DNA of 64,000 nucleotides, taken from contig OZ024786.1 in the NCBI GenBank assembly GCA_964017065.1, forward strand, positions 3,038,369 through 3,102,368. The letters are read 5' to 3'. The stretch is from Haliclona indistincta (taxonomy: Eukaryota; Porifera; Demospongiae; Haplosclerida; Chalinidae). Under the pieces are notes generated by a model. The model searched no databases. It worked only from the letters and a program-made list of their open reading frames with translations, and had not been told where the DNA came from. The position numbers and the translations under genes are program-made. Below are positions 1 through 12,400 of the stretch, one piece after another (position 1 is the first letter of the stretch; each line of letters starts with the position of its first letter).

Positions 1-334
1 GAGACAAGGGTCACTTCACTCCTGCAATTTCGAACGTACATGTATGCATGTTTTCAACTTGCTGCCATTCAGCCAAATTTAGTACCATAGCTCAAAAATT
101 TGATATAACGCAAGCAGAATGATCGAATATTATACATAAAAAAGAATTTCATTTAGTTTCAGTAATGTTTGACCGAGTAGCAACCATTTGAAAACCCCTT
201 TTCTCAAATCCGCTCACATATCTAATTTTGTATATTATGTTGCCTTGAGCACTACTACATGTACATGTGTAGCTATTGTAATCGGACTGTAGCATACATT
301 ATGTGTAAATGTTGACCTTTATTTTTTCTTGTAG

Positions 335-809
335 AGGAGTCAATTCAGAGATTGAAGAAATTCTTTCCTGGTTGTAATGCAGAAATCATTACTGATGTAA
401 GTGTGTTTATTAGTGTATCCAGGCTTGTGTATTGGGATGCTTTCAGTGCTGGAGCATCTCCTTGGCAACCAATTTGCTATACAAACATTGTCAACTCAGT
501 AATCGAATTCATACTATCTGGAGTAGTATTAGGAAGCAATATTGCTACTGGTTTATGGTTAACCTCTAGAACTTCTCTTTGAAATACTGACATTACCTGT
601 TCTTGTGCTACAAATTGTATTGTATATTACTATCATACTCATTCTTTTGAAAGTAAAATCTTTGTGCTGCAAACTGCAATATTGCCGAACACATGCTTAT
701 AATCTTGTATCTTTCTGTTCAGGTATTACGGTCGACAGATGAACAGAAAGCTGTGAAAAAATTATTACAACAAGGATTTCCACTGAAGAAGATTCCACTA
801 CCGACTTAG
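335..809 (+). CDS. 3' end of an unrecognised gene (last two exons)
   Basis: Two exons with good splice signals are visible: 335-396 (acceptor TTGTAG, donor GTAAGTG) and 723-809 (acceptor TGTTCAG, stop TAG at 807-809). They join in phase 0. The C-terminal ~48 residues contain IQRLKKFFPGC, EIITDVLRS and AVKKLLQQGFPLKK. The pattern of a phenylalanine-proline pair, an 'I..VL' helix and a final 'A...LL..GFP' resembles a CUE/UBA-like three-helix ubiquitin-binding fold, but the match is short and is inference only. The gene begins upstream of the window, so nothing more can be said about its product. Confidence 0.55.
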
Positions 810-868
810 CCTTGTACTTTGTAGACTTCTCTCTCCTTTCGATCCTCTCTCTATTCTACGCATACTAT

Positions 869-894
869 GGTGTGTGTGTGTGTGTGTGTGTGTG
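869..894. repeat. (TG)n microsatellite
   Basis: About 13 uninterrupted TG units in the presumed 3' UTR or downstream flank of the preceding gene. Between here and 1297 I see only AT-rich non-coding sequence. Confidence 0.9.
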
Positions 895-1297
895 CATCAA
901 AAATCAAGATCAAGTATAATTCTGTTATCAATCATTGACCTCTTTTTAATTTATTATTTTTGTGCAAAAAGTATCATTCATTTCTCATTGTGGACTAGAA
1001 TATTAACTTTGTACATGCACTTGTTCGTTGAAAACTGTAAAATATTGTGATGAACATGTCACGTCAAGTGCAGCCGCTTAGTGATGTGGTATGTAAGTGC
1101 ACAATGTTATTTTGACCATTATTTGCACATGGGAAATTGCTCTTTAGTGATGTGCACACGATGTCAAGTTCATAATACCACGATTGAGTGCAACATTAGC
1201 ATAATTTGAGTATTTATTATTAGCAAATTATTACGACATTTTTACTACAATAATTTTGCAGTCACATTATTGACATGGTCTGTTTTCATCATCATGA

Positions 1298-1774
1298 TCA
1301 AGGCAAGATTGTGACAATCTCACGGTAGTATTCACCGCAGTATGGGTAGTAGTTGCCATACATGACAAGCACGTCAGTGCAGCCGACATCATCGAACTTG
1401 TGGGTCAAAGTGAACGGTTCAACTTTTGTAGCATTGGTGAGAGTGTAGTGCTCATCTCCCCAATAAACACCAGCACTGATGGAGAGACAAAAGAAAATTA
1501 TAATGTGCATAGGAACAAACACGTTTATGATAACATCAGTTGGTATTGTTATCACTTACTGATAATCTTGGGCAACATTTGGTCCAGTGCAGTCATTTTG
1601 CAGTGGTGTGCACTTCACTTCAACTATCTTGCCTGGTTTAGCTGTGATATCACACTTCTTGTCCTTAAACATGGTCATACAGCTGCAACAAGCATTGTTG
1701 TTCATTCTCATCCTAAAGTCACCAGCCATTGCCATGGCAAACATAAGAGTCACAAGAAGAAATGCTGCCTTCAT
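1298..1774 (-). CDS. small secreted PKD-like protein, copy 1 (130 aa)
   Basis: Exon 1 is 1560-1774 and exon 2 is 1298-1475, joined in phase 2 (215 + 178 = 393 nt, stop included). The start MKAAFLLVTLMFAMAMAG is a typical signal peptide. Exon 1 then has a Cys cluster (NNNACCSCM) and further Cys residues. Exon 2 carries VYWGDE, then THKFDDVGC and VMYGNYYPYCG. A WGD motif followed about 25 residues later by 'H.(Y/F)..(V/D)G' is the signature spacing of PKD-type beta-sandwich domains, so an extracellular Ig/PKD-like fold is inferred. A TATA-like box on the minus strand lies near 1851-1859. A paralogue of identical coding length and intron position lies at 48945-49543. No enzymatic residues are evident, and the function is unknown. 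Confidence 0.75.
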
Positions 1775-2402
1775 TCTGAAAGAATTATTGGTTCTCTACA
1801 ATCTTCAAATCAATAGATGCAGTTTCTAACTTTGCCCTAGCTAGCTGTGGTTTTTTATAGATGAGAAAGTTATCCTTGGTTTCCATAGATACCATACAAT
1901 GCTATAGCTTGTAAGTGGTGTAACTGTCAGCAATACACAATACAACAGTGAGGATAGTTAGCTATTAACTGCCAGTGTGAACATAGGAATAATAGCATTC
2001 GTAATGTACAACTCTTAATAGACGTTATGCAATACGGTATGAGATGATTGATTTATTTCCTTCTTCTTTCCTAAAACCAGTCGCAAAGTGATGGAAGAGT
2101 CCACTATTATGAAAAGGAAGGCCTAGGGTATCAGTCATAGAGCATTAGTTCACAAAAATCGTATTTTGCTACAATATTATTCCTACACTGCATGTAGGCT
2201 TGCTGGCAGCTATTGCATATTGTCGCTGAGAACCGAGTTGAATGCTGATGACTGCAAAATGCTTCGCGCACCCGAACGAACGTAGCCGCTATGCACGTAG
2301 GGTCCGCAATGAAAAAAATCTAGCGTGATGGCGCAGTAGAGTTGCTCAGTGGTCCGGACATATAACGGAAACAGAGAAGCGCCAATCTTTTTGGGTAAAA
2401 CC

Positions 2403-2998
2403 TAGTCTCGTTCCCAGACCACACCTCTTCCGCTTTGCTTCTGAGAGGGTCTGGTGACTTTAGTCGATTTTCTTGGGCCAGGAAGACAATCCCCGGAATG
2501 TCAGGAAAAGAATCTGATTGGTCAGAAGGCCAACTCTTACGTAATACAAACCACATCGATAGAATGATGGCGTTGAAGATACCTAGACATGACTGTAGCC
2601 AGCCTTATGCCTGACGTTCTCGACCGTATCGAATCAGAGCTGCATTTGTCAGCATCGGTTATGAAAGTTCGACAGACGATCAGCGTCTTGCTATTACTGA
2701 GTTTAATTTGTCAAAGGGAAAGACGTATTCGTCTGCCTCCCGACTGGAGAAGGCAAGAGTCTGTGTTTTGTTACTCTCAGGCCTGCTGTCTAGACGGTCT
2801 TCGCCTTCGTAGATTGTCTCCCTCGTCTAACGCGCAACTACATACGATACCAGACACTTGTGTGTAGCAGCCATTTACTTATACGGATTCATTAGTGTTA
2901 CGTAACTCTAGTACACGAAAAGCCCAAGAAAGTGCAACTAAAGTCACCAGACCCTCTCAGAAGCAAAGCGGAAGAGGTGTGGTCTGGGAACGAGACTA
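2403..2998. mobile_element. MITE, TAGTCTCG family, copy 1
   Basis: Terminal inverted repeats of roughly 70 bp start TAGTCTCGTTCCCAG and end in the reverse complement. They are flanked by an 8-bp direct repeat GTAAAACC (2395-2402 and 2999-3006). No transposase is encoded; short ORFs inside are chance. A second copy is at 11422-12009. An 8-9 bp target duplication with TIRs of this length suggests a Mutator- or hAT-like origin (inference). Confidence 0.8.
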
Positions 2999-3006
2999 GT
3001 AAAACC

Positions 3007-3570
3007 ATAGATATTATATTGCCTACGGACTGGGATTGGACACTGGGCATTTCCGTGTACACAGCGCGTTGCGCCGGAGGTCAATTTTGCCCTTGGATAC
3101 GGCGTGGTTCTGCATGGTTACAGTATTACTTAATACAAAAACTGCCCGAATCAAAGGCGTTTTGCAACGAGATAACGCTTTGTCTGCATACAGATTATAG
3201 CCTAAACCATATTCGAATCATCGAACAGTAGCTCCAAGGTATTGAATTTATTCGGATATTTGTCATGTTGCGTCCAGAGGTACACAAAAAAGGTCACTAA
3301 CAAGTACGAATTCTGCACTGCAGTATCGCCCTAGGCGCTGAAAAACATGCCTACACCACATTGATCAACGTGAATAACAATTATAAAGCTACAGCGTACA
3401 CTAAAAACAGTTCGTATTTGCAGTAGAGGTACACAAAGTTCACTCGCTAAATGTATTGCGGCATTTGGGTCAAGCGCAACGCGGTGTGGACGCACCAAAA
3501 ATGTATTGTTACTATGCGCTCACGTGAGCTAGTGTCCAATCCCAGTCCGTAGGCAATATAATATCTATGG
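3007..3570. mobile_element. inverted-repeat element (CCATAGATATT ends)
   Basis: TIRs of about 40 bp (3007-3045 and 3530-3570, start CCATAGATATTATATTG) flank ~560 bp of non-coding DNA. TAAAA occurs on both outer sides. The left end abuts the 3' target duplicate of the preceding MITE, so this element inserted into or beside it. Confidence 0.7.
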
Positions 3571-3577
3571 TAAAACC

Positions 3578-4136
3578 ATAGATAAAACGCTTAAAATTAG
3601 GGGTGGAGCCTACGAACTGCTAGTTTATTCTAGTTACAATCGGTGCGCACTGTGCACACAGTACAGGTTTGTTGCCAAGAAGGCACAGCATCGTGCTGTC
3701 GTGATTTTAACACCATTCGAGGTCGTAACAGCTCCTTTGCATCGTTTCAAGATAAATTTGAAGTGGTCGGGGTCTCAGAGACACCACAATAAAAGTTGTT
3801 GGTCTCTAGCGGTCTTGTACACCCTCATGCACTTCTTGTCTAAGTAGGGTAGCAATGTAATTGCACACCAAGTACAAGAGCGCTAGAGACAAAAACGGTT
3901 ATTGTGGTGTTTCTGAGATCCCGCCCGCTTCCATTTTTCCGCCTTGAATCGGAGTTGTTGCGACCTCGAATGGTGCAAAGGAGCTGTTGCGACCTCGAAG
4001 AGTGTTGAAATTATGACAGCACGATGCTGTGCCTTCTTGACAACAAACCTGTACTGTGTGCACCGAATGTAACTAGAATAAAATATAGTTTATAAGCGTT
4101 CGTAGGCACCACCACTAATTTTCAACGTTTTATCTT
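3578..4136. mobile_element. foldback element (GATAAAACG ends)
   Basis: A long imperfect inverted repeat. The left arm (about 3578-3740) and the right arm (about 3970-4136) pair through most of their length, including the AGGCACAGCATCGTGCTGTC block and its complement. Ends are GATAAAACG / CGTTTTATC. It is non-coding and is the third inverted-repeat element in a row. Confidence 0.7.
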
Positions 4137-5256
4137 TTTTTCCTGCAAAAGTGCGCTTCTCTGTCTATCTGTTCTATGTCCGTACCAAGCAACTCTACAC
4201 ACTGAGTCGCCATCCCGCTGAATCTGATTTTTTAATTGCAGACTCGATCGACTCTAATGTACGTGGGCGGGCTTGTTGAACAATGCGTGGGCGGGCTTGT
4301 AACGGTGTAAACAACCACATCAAGGTAACTGTGGTATGCTTTACGAGGTGAACAACACATTGCAAGAATTCCAAGCAGCCATAGATGCATCTGTTCAGTG
4401 GTTGCTTGCATGCACATAAGACATATCCACTTTTCTGCTTGCATGCACTGTCTGTAATTCTAGTGTTGAAACTCTCATATTTCTCACCGGCTCTAGATTC
4501 TTCACCAGATCTGGCTTGTACGCTAGTAGCATGACGATCAAAATATATAGTTGTAGCAGGATTAATAAACCAGTGATGACTTGCACTTAGCTAACATTGG
4601 TATAATAACTGGTTATCTAAGACTAGCAGTTTGTGCTTTCAAGTACGCATTTTAGCAATCTTTCTTTACCATCCCCATGCATAGGGAGATGCACTAGAGT
4701 GATTCCCTGATACCCACAGCTGAATTGTGCATATGATTTCGCTTACATGGCTTCAGCCTTACATAAGCAACTACCAATGCTTTGTCTGATCAATTAAGTT
4801 GGTGACTCACTTAGTTACAGACATTTTGACTAGACAATACCTGTGCTCTGTCTCATATTTTCTTTGAGACATACCACAGTAACATCTGCTCAACTATCCT
4901 GCAGACAATGCAGAGTAGCTTACAAGGAGACATGTTTGCCTCAGGGAATTAATTCCTAGTGTATTAAGAAGCTTCAAGCAAGTTAGAATGATCTCAACTG
5001 GAAGTATAATACTACATGCATGAGGTCATGCTCTATGATTGGTCAATAATTAGCACCTAATGTCTGAAATCTTATACTCCACTAACACATAATCAGCCGC
5101 CCACAAATTTCATAGCAACACTACTATGACATGCCTTGAAATATTACTGTAATAGATTCTTTGAATACCAGTTGACTGTACATGGTGATACTTCAAAACA
5201 ATCATGACTGTTGCTATGGTATCATGTTGTCATGTCTCCATCAGCAGAACTCTTAG
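4137..5256. other. intergenic, no gene recognised
   Basis: Only short unsupported ORFs with no splice-consistent continuation. I see nothing beyond ordinary AT-rich DNA with two copies of a CGTGGGCGGGCTTGT motif near 4262-4300. Confidence 0.5.
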
Positions 5257-5264
5257 TATATAAG
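5257..5264 (+). promoter_or_regulatory. TATA box of receptor gene A
   Basis: TATATAAG, 70 bp upstream of the gene A start codon, the right position for a core promoter with a short 5' UTR. Confidence 0.6.
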
Positions 5265-5333
5265 GCACTGGGATTCATTCCTTGGGCTGTACACACAGTA
5301 TCACTGACAAGTAACTAGCTATCATTTTTCATC

Positions 5334-8300
5334 ATGAAGTGTTTAGCTAGTTCTCTGGTGTTGCTCTTGGCTCTCTGCTGCTCTGGAATAGCACAAGATA
5401 ACCGAAGAAGTAAGCAGTTAATACTCAATGATGAATATCATTATATCAAGGCATGTTACCAACATATCATCAATTTTGCAGTACCTTGTCCTATTGGAGA
5501 GTTCCACAGTCCTGCTAGCAATAGCTGCGTTACTGAGTGCCCTTGTGGAATGTATGGAGATGCTGTCAGTGCCATGTGTAGACAAGGTGTGTCCATGTGT
5601 ACACAGAACTATAGTATAATTAACGTGTACATAAACTTCATAATTTTTTAATTGAATTTATGTTGTTTGTGTGTTTGAATATTTCAGGTGGACAGTTTTT
5701 CTATAGTAAGAGCAGATTAAACATTGCTGGATCTGTCAATGATGGACCAATACATGTTGTCAATCTCATCATTGAAGACATCTTGTTCAAAAATGCATCA
5801 AGTGTGTTTCATTTTGGCCGTTTCATAGCTTCCAACTACATCAGTGATAACTACAATTCATACCCCTTGGCATCTTTATTTTACTCACTCCTGAAAATTG
5901 AGTTTAACAACAGGCAGATGCCCCAAAGTCGTGGGTCGAGCAATGTTGATTTGACAACAAACAATGCTACCACCTGCACAGCTGGAAATCGCACTTACTT
6001 GTATTTCCCAATAAGATTCACTCCAGTGAATGTGACTGGTTCCGTTAGAATCTATTTGCATGCAGACATCTTAGACCAAGTAACAAGTTTAAGCTATGTA
6101 TCTTCAGTAGATGTTTCCTTAAATGTCGACAATGGTGAGTTTATACACTGTGTGTGAGATTGTAAGTGCAGACACGTCAGCCATCATTGTCTATTTTATA
6201 CTTCAGGTTGCAATGGTGACTTACTATATGAGGTTAGCAGTGGACAGTGTGTTGAAACCTGTTCTTGTGCCTTCTCAATCGGTGGTTCGTGTCAACCTTT
6301 TGATAGTCTAGGTAAGTCAAAGAAAGCCTAGTACTACAATGAAAATATGGTATCAGTATTTTGATTCTTGCGTGAATAATTTCTAATGTAGGAAGTGATG
6401 TAGCTTTTGGCTCTGACCTTAAGATCATCACAGTAACGTCACAATCAACACCTGGTTCAATGATAGGCACTGTTGATGTCTACATCAATGCTAACTATTC
6501 AACGGATGTGTTGAGGGTTAATGAATACACTCAAGCAATTCATCATAACGATAGCAATGCTCTATTTCGCTACTACCACAACATTCAACCAACTTTTCGA
6601 CTGAAAGCAAAAAACACCATCTCATCACAAATGGATGACCACAGTATAACTTTCAATGCATATTCACTTTCTAAGCTACGTGACACACCATCAGCTCAGT
6701 GTACTGATGGTACAACACGATATCTTATACTGAAACTCAACCTTGTATTATCTAGTGACTCACTCTATCATCTTGGTGACCACACTGTGAATATGTACAT
6801 AAATTATGGATTTAACAAATACATTGATGCAGCTTTGCTGCTAAGAGTTCAAGCAGGTACGTATAGAATTAAACTACTTTTTATCCACAGTGATTACGAA
6901 GTTGTCTTTATTCTTAGAATGTGATGACTCATCTCTGCTCTATGACTTTGCTACTCATGAGTGTGTGTCTCAGTGCTCATGTGGTCATGCTCCATTTCGA
7001 AGTCACTCAACAGCATACTGTGAAGCAGGTATTAAATATCATCATTGACATTTCACTGACTTTGATGTAAATTCCCTATTTTGCACCCACAGCTGCTTAT
7101 TACAATGAGGCTAAGTTTCTCAATGATCAGAGAACAGTACAGATTCCATTCAACTCTTCTATACCAACTATTTCAACTAACATCAGCATATACGTCAACT
7201 TTGCTGGAATCGAAAATTATATTCAATGGTATGGCAATGGAGATGCTACAGTGGTTGCTCGCTTGTCAGTTGTATCAAGCTATTCTGGTATTGATCTACC
7301 AGTCAACAACACTATTGTACCAGTAGTCACTCTCACAGCTCCTAATGGAACAGAATCAATGATTGCTGATATTCTGCTAAACATCAATGAATCTCATATT
7401 GAGCGTTGCCATGACAGTTTTCTAAACCAGACTCACACTCTAGTCAATGTACCAGTCAACATACACTCTCCTCTCATGTACACTCAGCTTGGAGAATATG
7501 ACTTTACCATCACACTGGATCTGATCTCATCTGATAACGCAAGGGTTAACACTCTTCTACAATATGATTCTGATGATACTTTTAATCTAACTGTCAATAT
7601 CACTGGTAAGTAAAATCGACAAAGTTAAGAAATAAAATTATAAATAATTTTTTTGCAGAAGCTTCATCTACTTCAACACGAACCATGAAGGACATTGTTC
7701 AAGAAAATACATTTAATTTTACAATAACTGATACTAATGTAAGAATTTTAATTTTTGGAGTTGATTGATTTATTTTTTTACAGTTCAAGCAAGCAAGGCA
7801 GCAGTTGTTCAGACTTACAACAGCCATGGTCATCAATGAGTACTGTTCTATTAACCTGTGTACCATAGTACCATCCAATGGAGACCCACCAGTGAGGTAT
7901 AGAAGAGTGCTTGTAATAACCAGGCTAGTAATGACACTCTACTCTAGAATCAATGGTCTGTCAGTCAGTGAGCAAGATGTGGCGATACCAAACAGTTTAT
8001 TGTCTCATATTGCTCAAGGACAGTTAGTGGTTGGGTTCTACATACAGACACAGCAGGGATTCATTGCCTTGGCAACCATACAACAATCAGTGATGGTATG
8101 AAATTTTGAAATTGTATCTATATTACTTTCATATCATCATGTATAGGCTGGAGAGAAACATTATCAGGATGCTCAGTTTACTCTAGTGGCTACTCCTTTG
8201 CCTTCAATGGCAAGCTCATCAAGTGTTCATGAAATCAGCACCAGTACAGTCCCAATGGTCACTAGCACACCTCCTCCAGTAGCACGAGAAGTGTCATCAC

Positions 8301-8630
8301 TGGTAGTACCACTAGTAGGAGCTGTGGGTGGAGCTGTTGTACTGGGAATACTGGTTACTATCATTATCATCGCAGTGGTGTGGTGAGTTATTTTTAAACT
8401 TTAGTAAATTACTGTTTTGTGGTTGTTTGTTAATTGCAGGATAAAAATTTATATGCAAAACAGAGCATTAGCCGGATTTAGAAGGCATGAAGATGATCGT
8501 GATGAGATATTGAAGGCAGATTCCAAGAATGTTTATGATCAGGAAAAAGGTGTAATTGAGATGGTAGGTGCTCACGTATCAGTTGCAACTAATTTTGGTT
8601 CATCGCTTGCAGGAGGAGAAGTGCTGCTAA
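5334..8630 (+). CDS. receptor gene A: short single-pass membrane protein (863 aa)
   Basis: Twelve exons: 5334-5409, 5482-5586, 5688-6134, 6207-6311, 6392-6856, 6918-7028, 7093-7605, 7659-7738, 7784-8095, 8147-8382, 8440-8563, 8613-8630. Phases agree at every junction (2592 nt in total). Order: signal peptide (1-21, MKCLASSLVLLLALCC...), Cys-rich motif (26-60), beta-rich segment (61-209), Cys-rich (210-244), beta-rich (245-399), Cys-rich (400-436), beta-rich (437-607), linker, membrane-proximal domain (635-738), Ser/Thr-rich stalk, TM helix ([20 protein letters not shown]), and a 46-aa charged tail ending EEKCC. It matches genes B and C exon for exon up to exon 7 and again from the membrane-proximal exon, but has no NIDO, AMOP, VWD or EGF exons. 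Its tail differs from theirs. Many N-glycosylation sequons fit a cell-surface protein. The ligand is unknown. Confidence 0.85.
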
Positions 8631-9384
8631 TCATTCAGTGTTCAAACTATAGCTGATACACTGTAACAGTGATGATGTAAAATTCATAATTATGTTGTCT
8701 CACACAATTTGAATCAAAGTTCAATTTTAACTTCCTTCTTGTTTAAAAATTCAAGCTATACGTATTAACAACCGGTTTTAAAGTGCTGAAATTTGTTAAT
8801 CAAGTTTTAAACCTATCAGAACTCAGGAAAAACTAGGCCTGGCAAAAATCCGAGCCCACAGCCGCATTATTGATAGTATTTTAGAAAATAATTATTAGCT
8901 CAATTTATTAGTTGCAGCATTTTTAGGGAGATAATATTAATCAAAATCGGTTATATGCAATGCATTAACAAAATTATATTTATAACAATAATTCCCCACA
9001 CACCAGAATTCACAGTTATATTATTTTCAACGATGTGTAGTTGATCAGTAAACATCACTGACTGTTCATAAAAGAGGCAGCGACTGTTAGATATTTCATA
9101 AATATCTTTAAAAATTACTGTTAATGCAGTATTGTGTGTTTAGAAACATGGCATGCCATACTTGCAAATTATTTTCCTAATGTAATAATACAACTTTTTA
9201 TGTAGTAACTTATGTACTTAAGTGTATTGACGTACAATTACTTATCAGTAGGATCAAGTGCCAACTGCAATTTGTATTTAAAAATACCATGGTAATAGAA
9301 AGATTTTCCCAAAAATGTTTGTTCAGTATTAAGTATAAGTGCACTTCTTATATACATGCATTGTGTTGTTATGGTAATGATCAA
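8631..9384. other. A-B intergenic spacer and gene B upstream region
   Basis: No gene seen. About 9050-9330 is homologous to the region upstream of gene C (33600-33870), which shows that the duplicated block includes promoter sequence. Confidence 0.6.
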
Positions 9385-9418
9385 TGACGTCAACAGAATT
9401 CATGCATGGTATTTATAG
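9385..9418 (+). promoter_or_regulatory. gene B core promoter: CRE-like site plus TATA box
   Basis: A perfect palindromic TGACGTCA (9385-9392) lies 17 bp upstream of TATTTATAG (9410-9418), which is 33 bp before the start codon. Both are conserved at the same spacing in gene C. TGACGTCA is the consensus site for CREB/ATF bZIP factors; regulation by cAMP or stress signalling is inference. Confidence 0.6.
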
Positions 9419-9450
9419 GGCACACTTGCACAGTAACTTACACTGCATGC

Positions 9451-12400
9451 ATGATTGTGATCCCCATGGAGTGTAGGGTTGTTACTCTACAGCTGGTGCT
9501 GCTGTTGGCTTTTTGCTTTTATTTTGGATCAGCACAAAATGACAACAGCAGTAATGGTTAGTACCATGTTATAATATGTCATTATTTTATGTTACTATAC
9601 TATTATACTAGTTCAGGCTAAGTATAGATTTGTTGCAACCTGCACGCAAGAATAAATGACACTCACTCACGCATGCACTTACAATTACAACATACCATAA
9701 TTTTTAATTCTAATTTGCAGAATCTTGTCCTGTTGGAGAGTTCTATAGTCCTGCTAGTAACAGTTGCGTGGCCGAATGTCCTTGTGGAATGTATGGAGAC
9801 TCTACCAGTTCCAAGTGCATACAAGGTACATGTTAGCCTTGTTCCCAGGCCTGCATAGGAATATGGCTAGGTACACGTATGCAAATAAACTTTAAAAGAT
9901 TTAAATCAAAAGGATGTAGAGATGAAGAAATCCACCAATGGTCCACAATATAAACCAACTAAGAACAAGCATGGAACATGATTGACTTGCAAACAGACCA
10001 TAGATCCCTACATCAGTGGCTGCTGTGGCTGACTATATCTAGTTCAGCTAGTTGCTATTGACTGACGCCAGACGTGCATTGAATTGAATTCAGCTTGTGA
10101 CAAAATATTGATAATATAATGTACTGCCACTGATGTAGGGATCTATGGTCTGTTAGCAAGTCAATCGTGTTACCATTCTATGCTTGTTCCATGTTGGTTT
10201 ACATTGTGAACCAGTGGTAGATTTCTTTATCACTACATCCTTTTGATTTCAACAGAAATCTTTTCAATTTTCTTGTTTGTGTCCTTATTTTCTTTTTCGG
10301 TGAAGTGCAGTTCAATATCATGCATGTAGTGAGCCGTCTTTTTCCACCATCATTATACCTCGGTGGGCGGAGCCACGAGGCATACAGTAGTTCGTCGGTT
10401 TGTCATTCTGTCATTATGCCTCGGTGGGCGGAGCCACGAGGCATACAGTAGTTCGTCGGTTTGTCATTCTGTCATTCTGTCCGCAGGCAGAACTCCGCGT
10501 CGGCGGAAAACTAAGCGCTGATACTTGCAATACATGTTCAACTCGGTGTTGCCTCGGAATTGAATTGATAGACTTTTGGTTCCAAAGCTTCGTTACCTTG
10601 AATGGCATTGCTGGACACTCGAGGCTCAGGGACTTCGCTGAAGAGAAAGCTGTCCACTATAGTCTTCTTCACAGCTTGTAAGACAATTCTGTACTCAAGG
10701 TAGTACAGTGAGTGCTGAGAAATCAATCGTGCTATCGCTAAGCAGCGCCAGCTCCAGCAAGCTAGCAACCAGCGCTCACGTGCTGTGTTGATTATAGGCA
10801 CGCCCAACTGAATTCCATGTGGTTAGCACTGCTAGGCTTCTGATTGCATAGTTGCAACCCACTAGCTAATTCTGCAAACAGTGCTGTATTGCAGCTTGTT
10901 GCAGCGCTCTTCAGCTTTAATTTCATCATACAGGAATTGCATTCAACAACTATTATACTGCATTGTGATTGCTGTACAGCAAGGTATAACAGCTGCAGAT
11001 TGTTGCTGTGTATGTGAAATGGTTGCTTTCCACCGAGGCATCTGCACCTTTGGTGCTTCATTCTGTCCGCAGGCAGAACTCCGCGTCGGCTGAAAACTAA
11101 GCGCTGATACTTGCAATACATGTTCAACTCGGTGTTGCCTCGGAATTGAATTGATAGACTTTTGGTTTCAAAGCTTCGTTACCTTGAATGGCATTGCTGG
11201 ACTCGCTCAGCATTGTGGGACTTCGCTGAAGATAAAGCTGTCTACTATGGTCTTCTTCATAGCTTGTAAGACAATTCTTTACTCAAGGTAGTACAGTGAG
11301 TGCTGAGAAATCAATCGTGCTATCGCTAAGCAGCGCCAGCTCCAGCAAGCTAGCCACCAGCGCTCACGTGCTGTGTTGATTATAGGCACGCCCAACAGAA
11401 TTCCATGTGGTTAGCACTGCTTAGTCTCGTCCCCAGACCACACCCCCTCGCTTAATTGCTCGTGAGAGGGTCTGGTGGCTTTAGTCGATTTTCTTGGGCC
11501 AGGAAGTAACTTTTTCCCCGGAATGTCTGGGATAGAATCTGATTGGTCAGAAGGCCAAGTCTTACGTAATACAATTAACCCACATCGATAATAGAATGAT
11601 GGCATTGAAGATATGACTGTAGCCTTTTGCCTGACGTTCTCGACCGTGCCGCGATCAGAGCTGCATTTGTCAGCATCGGTTATGAAAGTCTGACAGACAA
11701 TCAGCGTGCGTCTTGCTCTTACCTGAGTTTGTCAAGGGAAAGACGTTTTCGTCGGCCTCCCGACTGGAGAACGCTAGAGTCTATACCTGCTGTCTAGACG
11801 TCTTCGCCTTCGTAGACTGTCTCCCTCGTCTAACGCGCAAGTACATACTAGACACTTGCATTGCAGGTGCAAATTCCAACATTAATTTTATACGGATTCA
11901 TTAGTGTTACGTAACTCTTGCACACGAAAAGCCCAGGAAAGTGCAACTAAAGCCACCAGACCCTCTCACGAGCAATTAAGCGAGGGGGTGTGGTCTGGGG
12001 ACGAGACTAAGCACTGCTAGGCTTCTGATTGCATAGTTGCAACCCACTAGCTTATTCTGCAAACAGTGCTGTATTGCAGCTTGTTGCAGCGCTCTTCAGC
12101 TTTAATTTCATTAACCCTCGGCGCATATGCGCGAGGGTTACGGTACTTGGTTTGTCATTCGTTCATTCATTCATTCTGTCCATCGAGCTGCAGAGATCAG
12201 CGATCATTTCTACGCGCTGGTGAGGTTATGAGCATGACAAGCTCGACAATGGCTTGCAATGTGACTCGTGGATTTTGCTAAAGTGCTTTCGTTCTCGAGT
12301 TATGTATGGCTGGCTCACCTTGACGGCCATCTTGGACCTCTCTGACTACAAAAGCGCCAATGTTTGACTATCTAGGTACTTGTAGATTCCATCTAAACAG

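Noticed and set aside
4232..4586. Two overlapping minus-strand ORFs (one hydrophobic)
   Set aside because: Short, no homology recognised, no paralogue or splice support.
10400..11127. ORFs of 64-111 aa in gene B intron 2
   Set aside because: Overlapping frames on both strands across repeat DNA; no shared motif between the two repeat copies' translations.
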